From Flavobacterium crocinum (lineage in GTDB: Bacteria > Bacteroidota > Bacteroidia > Flavobacteriales > Flavobacteriaceae), in NCBI RefSeq assembly GCF_003122385.1, contig NZ_CP029255.1, forward strand, positions 1,054,001-1,118,000: DNA of 64,000 bases, read 5' to 3'. Both the position numbers and the translations under genes were made by a program. This document shows positions 13,301-21,000 of this stretch, piece by piece. Below the pieces are notes generated by a model. That model saw only the letters and a program-made list of their open reading frames with translations. It searched no databases and had not been told where the DNA came from. Position 1 is the stretch's first letter, and each line of letters starts with the position of its first letter.

Positions 13301-16300
13301 AACCAGAAACTGTAAAAGTAACTTCTCCTTTAGAATCGCCTAAACAGTTTACATCGCTTACAACTTTACTTGAAATTGTGAAATCTTGTAATGGCTCAAC
13401 TCTGTCATTCTTAGTGAAAGAACAATTTTTAGCATCTTTAACTTCAAAAGTATAAGTAACTCCTGGGTCTAAACCTGGGAAAGATCCTGTAGTATTACTT
13501 GTTGCAGCAGCTGTCGGAGCTGTAATTGCATATGTAAAAGGTCCTGTTAAAGTAACTCCTGAAGCATCTTTAACATCTGTAATAGAAAAATCTACTTTAT
13601 TACTTGGACATTTAAGTGCCGATTTATTGATTGTCATTGCTTTTGGACCATTCAAAGCTACAATAGTCAAAGCTGGTGTAGTTGTATAACTACATGCATT
13701 AGTATCTGTAATTGTTACAGTATAATTTCCTGCTGCAGTAATACCACTAAAAACTTTAGAATCCTGAGTAGTTAATGCAACACCATTTCTATTTAAAGTA
13801 TATTTATAATTACCATTACCACCAGTAACAACAGTTCCAACTGTAATTGTTGCAGGATTATCGCAAGTGTACGGTGTTGTTATAGATGCAGTACCAAAGA
13901 TTGCATCTGGTGCAATCAAAGTTACTTCTAACATCTGTGTACATTTATTAGAATCTTTTACATAAAAAGTATATTTTACTCCGGCACTTAATCCTGTAAA
14001 ATATGTTTGATCATTATACGTAATTCCATCTGTACTATATTTAAATCCGCCAGAACCTCCGCTTGCTTTTAAAAGAATTGTTCCGTCGTTAGAAGTATTA
14101 CATTTAGGAGCAGTATTATCAGATGTTAAAACAATAGCGTTCAATGGAGCGATCGTAGCTGTTTTACTAATAACAGTACAATTTCCGGAATCTGTAATTC
14201 TAAAAGTATAATCTCCTGCTACAGCTGTTGTATAAGTAAAAGTATTTCCTGTAATTGTAGGCTGTACCAAAGTACCAGTTGTATTTCCTGAAGCTACTGC
14301 AACCATAAAAGGTCCTTTTCCTCCGGAAATAGTACCTGTAATTACTGCTCTATTATTTGGAGCTACATCACACGTCAAAGCTTTTGTAACGGGAACTTCT
14401 ACTGTTAGTTTCTCGTTTATGACTTGAGTAATAGAATTAGATTCACAACCAAAACTGTCTTTAACTACAAAGGTATAAGTACCCGGTTCTGTTGCAGCAT
14501 AGGTGAAAGTAGGACCCGTAAAAGTTGCACTAGCATCGCTTACTTTACCTCCGTTAAATTGTGTAGTATAAGTATAATCAGCAACTCCACCATTCACTCT
14601 TACAATTATTTGAGCTGTGGTGTCAAAACATAGATTTGAAGTGTCAAATCCTATTTGTGGCGGAGTAGGAGCTACAACATCTACAGATGCCATAACTGCA
14701 GTCTCACATAAATTTGCATCTCTCGCAATTACCTTATAGTTTCCTGTCTTTTTAATATCAGGAAACTCTCCTGTTGATTGAAAGGCTTTTACAACAGTTA
14801 CACCATCAGTCTCTCTTAATTCATATTCGTAACCCGGGGTTCCATCGCTTGCCTGAGCTTTAATTATTGCTCCTGTATCACATGTAGCAACTTGATCAAC
14901 CCAAGCATTCACTTTTAGAGCTTTTGGAGTTTTTATTTCTTGTGCTAATGGGAAAACACAGCTTCCAGCCGTATCATCATAGCGAATTCTTATATTGTAA
15001 ATTTTACCTTCTAAGCCTGTTAAAGTTTTACTTCCTATATTTGAAGCAGGAACAGGAATTACAGTTTCCCAATTTCCACCGTCTACAGAATATTGAAATC
15101 CTTTTACAGGATCAAAATTTTTAGCTGATAATGTAATTTCTCCATTTCGCTCGCCACTACATTTTACATCTTTATAACCTGTTATACCAGCAGAAAATGC
15201 TTTACTTCCATCCACCACGATTGGAAAGTTAGCAACAGTATTACATGCTTTAGGCATTTGTGTAACTACTAAATCATCAACAGCAAAGTCAATACCGTTA
15301 ACCTGAGAAAGTTCTAATCGTAATACGAAATCTAAAGTAGTATTATTTCCTGGATCAATTGTTCTCGTGTATTTAACCCAACCATTAGTTTTTGGTATTC
15401 CACCTGTAGATTGCGAAGATAATGGAACACCAGAAGCATTTTGCAACTCCACTGTAAGAGATGCATCTGGCTGATTATTCCCTACTTTTAATAAATTGGT
15501 ACCAACAAACGTAACTTTAATTGGCACGTTTGGAATAATATCTTTAATGGTTTTTCTATATAAAACGGCATTGTTAGGAATAGATGTACCAGCATCAACG
15601 GCTAAAAATCTTCCGTTCGAGTTGGTCCCTCCACTAGTATTATCTCTAGGGCTCCACCATCCAGAGTAAGGATTATTTCTCAATAAATTTGTAACAGTGT
15701 ATTCTCCATTACCAAATAATTTGTCGTTATTACATTTCGTAGCTTCTACTTGGCGTTCCCAACAAAAGTTAGGATTAATACCAGGCGAACTAACATCTGG
15801 TCCAGAACCAAAAGTTTCATTCAATAAAACACTTTCAGTAGGAACGCTTATCACATTATAACTTACAGATATAGTATGGTCTCCTTGTGTTACATTCCTA
15901 AAAACATTGGTAGGTGTATTGGTATTAAGAACTCCATCTATAAAGTAGTCATAAGTAAATTGAGGACTACCGCTTCCACTATTTGTAACTGTTACTGTTG
16001 TTGTTGCAGAACCATCACAATTAAAAATAGGATCTGCTACTTTTATAGTTGGAGCTGCTGGCTGTTCAAGTAAAGTAACTGCTGGTAAAGCTATTTCGCA
16101 ATTAGCATCTTTAACATAAAAAATATGCGTTCCTGGATTAACATAGGCTTCTTTGTCAGTTGTCCAAGTTACCTTACCATCGTAACTGTATTGGTAAGGC
16201 CCTGTAGGTCCAACAATAGGAACCCCGCCTTCGGCATTTGTAATCCTAACCTTTCCCTTTTGCACATTACCTGCTGGCCCACAACCTGATAATTCTGCTA

Positions 16301-17954
16301 CACCAGCAGATGCCGTTAATGCAGTGGTTAATCCAATAGAAATAGGATAATTAGGTTCTGTACAAGTAGTTCTGTTTTTGGTATATCTAACACTTATTAT
16401 ATAATTCTCAGGAGGAACATCACTATAAACTCTGCTTCCCGTAGTACCTGTAAGCGTCATTGTATTATATGCCGAAGAGGTATAGTTGTTTTCTCCCTGT
16501 AATCTAGTTTCAATAGTGTATCCTTTAGTTTCTGTAACAGTAATTGTAATTTTTCCATTTGGATTAGCACAATCTCCATCTGTTTTAGTAATGGTGTAAG
16601 TAGGCTTATCTGCTACAGGAACATTAATCTCTTTTTCAACAGAACAGCCATTTGCATCTTCAACACGAATTAAATATTTGCCTGAAGCAACTGTTGTAAT
16701 TACATTATTTGCGTTTTGAAAAAATGGCGCATCATTAATACTTACCAAATATCTAAAAGGATAAGTCCCTCCTCCTGTCGCAACAGTAATAGCACCTGAA
16801 CTACAACTATTTAAAGTTTTAGTAATTGTTGGAGTTGATGTTAATTGATTTGGAGCATTGGGTATAACAACTGAAGGCTTATTATCAATCATGCAATTTG
16901 ATCCCTGAACGACTGTTTCTACTCTATAAGTACCAGAATCTAAACCTGTAAATGTATACTCTGCATTTTCTGTAGGACCAAAACTGCTTAATGGATCTGT
17001 ACTTCCGGTAGGCTTATAAATATTATAAGTATATTTTTTCTTAATATCATTTGTAATTACTCGAATACTTCCTTTTCCATCATAACATCTTGGCGCTACA
17101 ATTTCTGTAGTTACAGCATATGTAACATTTTTGATGTCAAGATTTATGACCTTAAATTCACAAGATCCAACTACACCTTTAATTCTGATGTAAGCAGTGT
17201 AATTACCCGGGGTTGTTGTATTGAAAATATTACTATCCTGAAATGTTCCTGATGATCCTGTAGTTGTAAAACTATATTCGTATCCACTACCAAATCCTCC
17301 AACAGTGATGTTACCTGTAATTTGACATGTTCCGGCACTATTTCTAATAATATCGCTCTTTGTAACCGCTGTAGGGATTAAAGTATTTTGATATACATTA
17401 AAATAAAATATATACGGAGTTCCTGTATTATCAACAATTCTGATTCTAAACTGACCTGCAGAATTTGCTAAGTAGTCTTTTCCTTCTCCTACTTTTACCC
17501 AACATGAAGCCGAAGCCGTTTCGTTAGCACAATCACTATTCGAAACTGTAATACAACTCCCTCCAGATATAAATCTCTCCCAAATAATAGATTGTGCATC
17601 TGTTATTCCAGTATTGATAGCTCTGGAATCATTTCCACCACACAAAAATAGTTTTGGTAATAACTTACCATCGTTGGGACATTGCACTACCTGCCCTGCA
17701 TAAGGTAGTTGAGCATAAGGAATTACTGGATTTGTAAGAGGAGCTGGTGCAGCATTTTTTAATACTTCTTTAGCAGCATTCAAACTAAACGGATTCTCAT
17801 TCTGATTATTCGCTTTTAAGAATAAATTCTCATGTGAAATTGAATTAAGCTTCGAATCGAACGCAACCCAATTTTGCGCATAGGAAGCAAAATTGAATAG
17901 CAAAGCTAAAACAAAAAGCAGCGTTTTTAAAGTTGTAGGTTTTTTCATAATCAT
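1353..17954 (-). CDS. sprB: SprB, giant T9SS-exported gliding adhesin
   Basis: A 5533-codon ORF, the largest in the window. A signal peptide (residues 1-27; a second ATG two codons in at 17948 may be the real start) leads into dozens of SprB-type repeats of about 80-100 residues. Each has an early Cys, a central GG..PY.Y strand, F..L..G.Y.V.V.D and a GC near its end. Around residues 695-900 the repeats are interrupted by a different, jelly-roll-like segment. The last 80 residues (YFTPNGSG, FDVYDRYGRVVGKYKVGG, PTGDYWY) are a type B T9SS sorting domain (gliding motility-associated C-terminal domain). In F. johnsoniae SprB filaments are carried along the cell by the gliding motor and are required for spreading. 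The 3' neighbour sprF encodes its export partner. Length varies between species. Confidence 0.95.
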   Translation of the reverse strand: MIMKKPTTLKTLLFVLALLFNFASYAQNWVAFDSKLNSISHENLFLKANNQNENPFSLNAAKEVLKNAAPAPLTNPVIPYAQLPYAGQVVQCPNDGKLLPKLFLCGGNDSRAINTGITDAQSIIWERFISGGSCITVSNSDCANETASASCWVKVGEGKDYLANSAGQFRIRIVDNTGTPYIFYFNVYQNTLIPTAVTKSDIIRNSAGTCQITGNITVGGFGSGYEYSFTTTGSSGTFQDSNIFNTTTPGNYTAYIRIKGVVGSCEFKVINLDIKNVTYAVTTEIVAPRCYDGKGSIRVITNDIKKKYTYNIYKPTGSTDPLSSFGPTENAEYTFTGLDSGTYRVETVVQGSNCMIDNKPSVVIPNAPNQLTSTPTITKTLNSCSSGAITVATGGGTYPFRYLVSINDAPFFQNANNVITTVASGKYLIRVEDANGCSVEKEINVPVADKPTYTITKTDGDCANPNGKITITVTETKGYTIETRLQGENNYTSSAYNTMTLTGTTGSRVYSDVPPENYIISVRYTKNRTTCTEPNYPISIGLTTALTASAGVAELSGCGPAGNVQKGKVRITNAEGGVPIVGPTGPYQYSYDGKVTWTTDKEAYVNPGTHIFYVKDANCEIALPAVTLLEQPAAPTIKVADPIFNCDGSATTTVTVTNSGSGSPQFTYDYFIDGVLNTNTPTNVFRNVTQGDHTISVSYNVISVPTESVLLNETFGSGPDVSSPGINPNFCWERQVEATKCNNDKLFGNGEYTVTNLLRNNPYSGWWSPRDNTSGGTNSNGRFLAVDAGTSIPNNAVLYRKTIKDIIPNVPIKVTFVGTNLLKVGNNQPDASLTVELQNASGVPLSSQSTGGIPKTNGWVKYTRTIDPGNNTTLDFVLRLELSQVNGIDFAVDDLVVTQMPKACNTVANFPIVVDGSKAFSAGITGYKDVKCSGERNGEITLSAKNFDPVKGFQYSVDGGNWETVIPVPASNIGSKTLTGLEGKIYNIRIRYDDTAGSCVFPLAQEIKTPKALKVNAWVDQVATCDTGAIIKAQASDGTPGYEYELRETDGVTVVKAFQSTGEFPDIKKTGNYKVIARDANLCETAVMASVDVVAPTPPQIGFDTSNLCFDTTAQIIVRVNGGVADYTYTTQFNGGKVSDASATFTGPTFTYAATEPGTYTFVVKDSFGCESNSITQVINEKLTVEVPVTKALTCDVAPNNRAVITGTISGGKGPFMVAVASGNTTGTLVQPTITGNTFTYTTAVAGDYTFRITDSGNCTVISKTATIAPLNAIVLTSDNTAPKCNTSNDGTILLKASGGSGGFKYSTDGITYNDQTYFTGLSAGVKYTFYVKDSNKCTQMLEVTLIAPDAIFGTASITTPYTCDNPATITVGTVVTGGNGNYKYTLNRNGVALTTQDSKVFSGITAAGNYTVTITDTNACSYTTTPALTIVALNGPKAMTINKSALKCPSNKVDFSITDVKDASGVTLTGPFTYAITAPTAAATSNTTGSFPGLDPGVTYTFEVKDAKNCSFTKNDRVEPLQDFTISSKVVSDVNCLGDSKGEVTFTVSGLGNNVNYTYQIDGALPVQTGISPNAGTSFTISAPNLNAGLHTIIVTNVDTNCSQSDDETISAPTAVLALDPSDLVHVTCKAKGSVTFNAKGGWGSYSYSITPTAPAGPTVSHSNKLFSGLDAGDYSFVVKDAKGCEVTGTFTINPETKPSASLDPDSSLCAGGAGATLKVIPNTQANYTYSINNGTAKADGTFTGLVPGKYIIRVTDTSTGCYTDLDEEIIAIPVSASTKLLADLDCDVAPASPDATIEVTIANGYPDFKYRHNTTGAPFTGLYTDVPAGSRVFTFDTGAAGTHYFEITDKNNCTTVVSRTINTKENPTAVTKPINPTCYNGTNGSIEVTASLGLSPYTYEVSTTSGTTGFSAMATNKHSNIGAGTYWFRVTDAKKCTFVVSETLNNPAELTAHADVTTPLKCGSGTTVLAATITVVIDLPGTPYTGPNKYRYSYNGLTPVISNTYQTTATGPVTVDVYDANNCPFRVLVSPDVEALDPPANMAFTPPAAITCATGQDKTSLTVSVDNGVAPFRFEITDTDATVAAADLVATNVSAQSHTFNNLPPGSYKFKVTDSYGCATFGEYTIDKALPVFVNGTLGANVTCKGDDDGSIVFTVSGAAGAFTYVLRNSANVVIPNTQSSQSGNVITFTGLLASTYTITITNPTTECTATKAVEVKEPAIQFAFTAPTITPITCSPNNGKVVINTVGGWGNNRYTLTLPDNTVVGPQSSSTFNNLTQSGTYGISVTDLSGDGCTISTTFNVDAAIQPDASIDLTASDLCYDAVGKAKIVVTPAVVSPTYMYNINDGQYQTSGTFDNLNPGSYVVKVKDMTTGCILTLPAQAIETELKFNAKLETLATCNGQDIEIKGTVSGGKTPYTYTVTINGTPDPTVRPVIGTTFTYTDPTATTASGDTTYLFTLRDASTTNCSLTSTVVVAPKTNPEFALTPNSTILCNGDATGSITVTIDQTKGASPYTINVTKDNSALVPATPDVNYGIQTTGLPAGDYIVRVTDAKGCYKDETTSIIDAPKIDFALVDVQIKCVGGTTGTTFGSISVIGLTGGTTNPAPAASGYTYTLTSNTSATQVYHPTGNEDHTFNILNFGIYELTVSDINGCSLTKKINMASPPEDLKIEVTPGPASCTTASLVVTATPTIPGGPYYFAKYPLDPTDPTKFDYATYAAFYQSADALSPPALPGDPLLLQSTFNNLNPGVVYSFVVYDDTTKCYYFKQADGPTKSASTLTSVVTAANVTCTGADNGTVSFTIANPQPTTTRVKYEIYNSQTNIIVTPAVGGTVTLPTMTVNNVGPLKPGTYYILFTEEDNLGNTVCMNSSDTFTITQSVVPLSLSATAKNDNCGSAKGVIEAFGKGGTVRAADVANGITAHPYLYQVFPDTGAAGVIDNVDPVPTDAAFSATFSLTAHTSNTFNRDNGRYIVYVKDANGCIATAFIEVELDPSPVITAVTNDICATEGSFVIDVNLTTTGMGQHYYILDGAAPVPMPSASFSIPNLSSGPHSVEVKDVNGCGNKVDLDLISTPLELEASFTTLPICEETNGVITAEVKGGFVPNNFEYTLIKTSLPAIANVVQFSPTFNGIGAGDYTVTVRDVNTSCTRTVDVKLILPTPINFVLTDIVTTPVDCTAGQVGATDNGTLTVNLNPANDNPDYTYELTPVSPTGPVKTQLNNNVFTGLSAGDYTIKVISGRGCELQLPANVPAPAAVVATADATPFSCTVDPATTTVVVTGTGGSGTYTFSQNGTDYFTSNSSPADNKYTFEISDNLGVQNPTYWVKDANGCVESTTLTTPLEPLPKLISATATRSTAADSQIDCQNGREVIEITVVGGSTTPIDLKYEVSIDGDPYIVLAASSVSQTFPYDATSIGSKYQFRITDNATHCEILSNIYEVPVFNTVEVRATTVADVTCKSATNGSIEIFVSGYTGPYTYALYDGATPVVGIGASGSHDTTTSNPFTIPFGLGEGSNYTVRIVESAYPRCPATSTVAVINEPVVAFTLDPLDVTPLGCTTDGAVKVTAQGGWGNNKFTLTPPSGPAITNTDGIFGGLRLDGLYGVSVQDANGCTVTDSFTLVIPTPPTAIIATTSDYCYDNTDLATLVVTASGGAGGYMYSIDNKQSWTIDNTFKDLTPGIYEIFVKDAFGCEVAVSNNEIKPQLFASATNEKDIFCTGIVDGTIKITAVGGYGSYSYTVNKDNTGASLPIAFPVGSDTAEYTVTGNGTYEFVVYDARNCNYTITEKIVMLPPTPVDLLQSDIAITPVDCNTPQGTNNNGTITVNLRAVNDNPEYTYTLTPTSPAGAPIVQKNNNLFTGLTPGDYNVSVQSARECEANVDVTIATPVLVTASATVTPFSCAVDPTKTTAVVTGGGGTGTYTFSIDGTNYFESNSTPADNRYSFELSDTGFTQNPTFYVKDSNGCIQSTQLPAVLDPLPKFISAIGTFGDPIDCINRAQEINVQITGGSNTPNAFTYNVYENGVLIPGPATTVTGNTFTYNDATAGSSYQFEVIDNNTGCRIKSPEYEIPVYEIASVNAIASAHVDCNGNNSGAIEINIVDYSGPYTYQVFNGTNPVAVTSGPGDTATANPFVIPFGFTAGTQYRVVVTEGAYPSCTITSTDVEIKEPAALSLINFVPDVKNQYCDKPFAVITIDPTTIVGGVKEYSYAVVPTTTPPTVPASGDYKTFTRIEIATAKIAPAYDSYDVYVRDANGCYDFKTVNIAQDPMPAITAVVPTHCATTTGYTITVTATGFTSDLEYSLDKNTWQLNNNVLEVTTPGDYTVYVRDANLCIVDAPVTILQPLRSGYQITNSPICNGNEGEVTLLPSGGSGTANYEFSQDGIMFGSSPVFSNLTPGNYQFTVRDNVTTCTVLVDAVIPVPNTAIEFTLVPSPVICNGGSTGSITVKMDPTTGTVNNNPVYTYAINPAPIGMTLVGNVFTNLPAGTYRVTVTSGKGCPVFKDIDVSEPLPIVIPAPVVADYRCTTGNKENNATITIPLPSGGSNTYTVYEFFRDGNPVAVQRGDNPVYIESDLLGGNYVINVYDDKGCLGTATATIQPFVGIEFATPAAITVTTAITCNNDESIQVNAITVGTATPMPVLSYNVKGISVGSTYDQTNNDGAFTGLTIGNYLVTVTNPITGCFITNIHYVNNPNTFELERITKNVVCFGSATGSVDLTIVDNQTDPSDDAGAFDYVITGPVNLSGTTSGATINIPNLPAGNYTVTAKLVGPPSCEIERSFIIEQPDAALTISESHTPITCDPGNDGTITVSAEGGWLGGDYLYELVGPVSVGYSTQSYFENLTAGVYTVNVKDVNGCIDTATVTLKNPDPILVTANATVNTLLCNGDTSGEITVDLPTGGQEMNYSYILNYLSTDPVMSSESQTSPVFSGLSAGRYSVTVVDGINCVSAPSAEIVINEPSKVEPSLTLATGITCKTDATLTLSAIGGSGPYEYSTDKTFTTIAGSFGSSTTFSVGIGDHQYYVRDSNGCIGVISNNVTINPLAPLDLEIDLMNAEVYCKGSATAVIDAVGVGGLGNYSYTLFNDSGVVVRGPQPEGYFDLLPKGVYVVRVDSGDCQYDSGPITIKEPDAELLATPSVTNATCFGANDGKIVIAATGGTGVIKYAISPNLGQFDDKFIFDRLAPGTYTIIVQDENSCFVIIEREITEPNPLEGKVVGPIIQEICDGDRDGAFSIEVSGGTLPYSISLDNENGTYVPLNNGTRHDFSNLKGGLHNVYIKDASCTTMVEVNMDNAVVLNPTVEVTYDCVNNAQANMIIVTVDPSNSPTDVDYSLDNNGTYQPSNIFTNVPAGDHFIVARHTNGCEVPTAVFPVNAIAELSLIDTTKQSNEINTISVKASGGVAPYEYSFNGEPFSSSNTYRIYRTDVYKVIVRDKNGCEATIDVPGTFYDFCLPNYFTPNGSGANTTIGPGCGALAYKDLTFDVYDRYGRVVGKYKVGGKWDGRYNGNELPTGDYWYVLKLNDPKDNREFVGHFTLYR
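5460..8476 (-). repeat. Multi-domain super-repeat inside sprB
   Basis: Two blocks of about 1.1 kb encode matching runs of several SprB repeats. One starts near 8476 (PTPINFVLTDIVTTPVDC) and the other near 6580 (PTPVDLLQSDIAITPVDC), giving a period of about 1.9 kb. They share the same order of landmarks: NDNP.YTY, then PADN.Y.FE, then a run of charged strands ending in AYPRC or AYPSC. The copies are diverged but clearly homologous. A further module built on GGWG recurs near 13.0, 11.2 and 7.25 kb. This is duplication of whole repeat blocks rather than slippage of single repeats. Confidence 0.7.
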
Positions 17955-17975
17955 CTTTTGTTACTTCTGTCTTAT

Positions 17976-18055
17976 CCCCTAAGGGGCATTAGCGAATAAA
18001 ACAATTTGTTTTTTATAACATTTATTTTCAAAGTCTCTCTTAGCTCTAAGGGAGA
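17976..18055 (-). other. Two inverted repeats in the sprD-sprB gap
   Basis: The 113-bp gap between sprD and sprB holds an imperfect 10-bp stem at 18034-18055 (TCTCCCTTAG / CTAAGAGAGA on the transcribed strand, one mismatch) and a perfect palindrome CCCCTTAGGGG at 17986-17976. The palindrome lies about 20 nt ahead of the sprB start. Neither has a U-tract, so they may be mRNA-processing or stability structures rather than terminators. Function is unknown. Confidence 0.35.
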
Positions 18056-18067
18056 TTTATTTCTCTA

Positions 18068-21000
18068 TTAATTCTCCACTTTCACAATGGCCATTTTGCC
18101 GTTGTATGGTTTATTTCCTTTTGCCTCTAATGCTTTTGTTGCTTCTTGTAAACCATCATACTTCTCGTAATAGATATAATATTTACTTGTTGCTACATTA
18201 TAAAAGAAATTAATGTCCGTACGTCCCGCAGCCACTGCTTTAGTTAAGAACTCATCTCGTTTCTCTACACTACTGTGAACTGCAACAATTAAATAATAGC
18301 CGTTATCAGAGTTTTTAATATTCTTAATAATCTGCATGTTTGACTGCTCTTCCCCAAAATCAAAATCATTTGCTGTCAATGGTGTATTACTTAATTTCGT
18401 TGTTTCTTTAATACGTTTAAGAGCGGCAACATCCTGTGCATATCTTCCCTGATCATTTTCATAAGCCGCACGTTTAATTCTACGTTTACGCTCAATTTCA
18501 GTCTCTGTTTTAATACGCTCTAAATCGGCAATTAAAGCAGCGCCTTCTCTTTCCATTTGTAATTGAGCCGCTTTCAGTTCGTTTATCTTATCCAGATATG
18601 CTTTGTTTAACGGATCGTTTTTAGGGAACTTTTTAAGTCTGTCATTATACAGAGCCGTTAATCTGTCAATCTCATTCTTCATGCTCTTATTTGCATCAGC
18701 AATCTGAAGTTTTAAAGCTTCAATCTGACTGTTTTCTGCTGCTACACTCTTGAATGGTTTTGGCTCTCTGTAAATTCCTCTTTCACTTAAATCATTCTCT
18801 TCTTTTAAATCATTCAAATCTTTTTGTTTATTAGCAACTGTTGCTTTGAATTGATTTAATAAATCACTTTGAATTTTACTAGTATTTTCAACAGACTGCG
18901 TTAAGCTTTCAATCGCTTTTCCTGTATCATCTTTTGCTTTTGCTGCAAGTGCTGCTGCCTCTGCATCGGCCTTCGCTTTTTCTGCTGCTAATTGCGCCTG
19001 ACGATCCTCCTCTTCTTTCAGCCTTCTTGTCTCTTCTTCAGCTCTTAATTTTTCCGTTGCTTCTGCATCTGCTTTCGCTTTTGCATCGGCCAGTAATTTA
19101 GCTTGTAAAGCAGCCATATCAGCTTTAGCTTTTGCGTCTGCCGCTAATTTTGCCTGAAGTGCCTCTGCATCTGCCTTAGCTTTTGCGTCTGCAGCCAATT
19201 TAGCCTGACGGGCTTCTTCATCTAATTTTGCTTTGGCTTCAGCAGCTTGTTTTGCTTTTAGAGCTTCTGCATCCGCTTTGGCTTTTGCATCCGCTGCCAA
19301 TTTAGCCTGACGAGCTTCTTCTTCTAATCTTGCTTTTTCTTCAGCTGCTTGTTTTGCCTGTAATGCTGCTGCATCCGCTTTCGCTTTTGTTTCGGCTGCT
19401 AATCTTGCTTTTTCAGCTTCTGCATCGGTTTTCGCTTTTGCGTCTGCTGCTAATTTAGCCTGACGTGCATCTTCCTCTTCCTGTAATTTTTTCGCTTCTG
19501 CTTCTGCTTTCGCTTTTGCAGTAGCTTCTGCATCAGCTTTAACTTTTGCATCGGCTAGTAATTTAGCTTGTAAAGCAACCATATCTGCCTTTGCTTTTGC
19601 ATCTGCTGCTAATTTCGCTTCAAGAGCTTCCGCATCTGCTTTGGCTTTGGCATCGGCTGCTAATTTTGCCTGACGAGCTTCTTCCTCTACTCTTGCTTTT
19701 TCGTCCGCTGCTTGTTTTATCCTCAATGCTTCTGCGTCTGCTTTCGCTTTGGCCTCAGCAGCTAATCTTGCTTTTTCAGCTTCTGCATCTGCCTTAGCTT
19801 TTGCATCTGCTGCTAATTTAGCCTGACGTGCATCTTCTTCTACTCTTGCTTTTTCGTCAGCTGCTTGTTTTATTCTTAGTGCTTCTGCGTCGGCTTTTGC
19901 TTTTGCTTCGGCTGCTAATCTTGTTTTTTCAGCTTCTGCGTCTGCTTTGGCTTTAACTTCTGCTGCTTGTTTCGCTTTTAATGCCTCAGCATCGGCTTTC
20001 GCTTTTGCGTCTGCGGCTAATTTAGCCTGACGAGCATCTTCTGCTTCTTGTAATTTTTTCGCTTCTGCTTCCGCTTTGGCTTTTGCAGTTGCTTCTGCAT
20101 CGGCTTTAACTCTGGCATCAGCAATTAATTTAGCCTGTAAAGCTTCCATATCTGCTTTTGCTTTGGCATCGGCTGCTAATTTGGCTTTCTCTGCTTCTGC
20201 ATCTGCTTTTGTTTTCGCTTCTGCTGCCAGTCTCGCTTTTTCAGCTTCTGCGTCTGCTTTAGCTTTATTATCTGCTTCTAATTTAGCTTTAGCTGCAGCT
20301 TCTGAATCTGCTTTTGCTTTAGCATCTGCAACCAATTTTGCTTGAAGCGCTTCTGCATCTGCTTTAGCTTTTGCTTCAGCTGCTAATTGAGCCTGTCGAG
20401 CCTCTTCTGCTTGTTTCAGTTTTAATGCTTCTGCATCTGATTTGGCTTTTGCTTCAGCAGCAATAAGTGCCTGTCTTGCTTCCTCATCAGCTTTAACTTT
20501 TGCTTCAGCAGCCAGCTTTTCTTTTAATGCAGCTTCTTCCGCAGCTTTGGCTTTGGCGTCTGCTGCCAGTTTAGCTTTATTTGCAGCATCAATAGAAGAT
20601 TTAGTTTTAGCTTCTGCTGCTGCCTTCGCTTTAGCTTCTGCTGCTAATCTTGCTTGTAATGCATCTGAATCTGCTTTTGCTTTAGCATCGGCTGCCAGAA
20701 TTGATTGCATATCTGCCGCCTCTGCTTTTGCTTTTGCATCTGCTTTACGTTTTGCTTCTGCAGCATCAGCTTTTGCCTGATTATCTGCAATTAGTTTTAG
20801 TCTGCGTTCCTCCGCATCAGCCTTAGTTTTTTCTGCTGCTGCCAATCTTGCTTGTCTAGCAGCTTCTGCATCGGCTTTTGCTTTTTCAGCCGCGGCTAAT
20901 CTAGCCTTCGCTGCAGCTTCAGAATTTGCTCTTGCTCTTTCTACTGCAAGCTGTGCCGCCGTTTTTTGCTGCGTTGGTGTTGCTGCAGCTGCAGCTGCAG

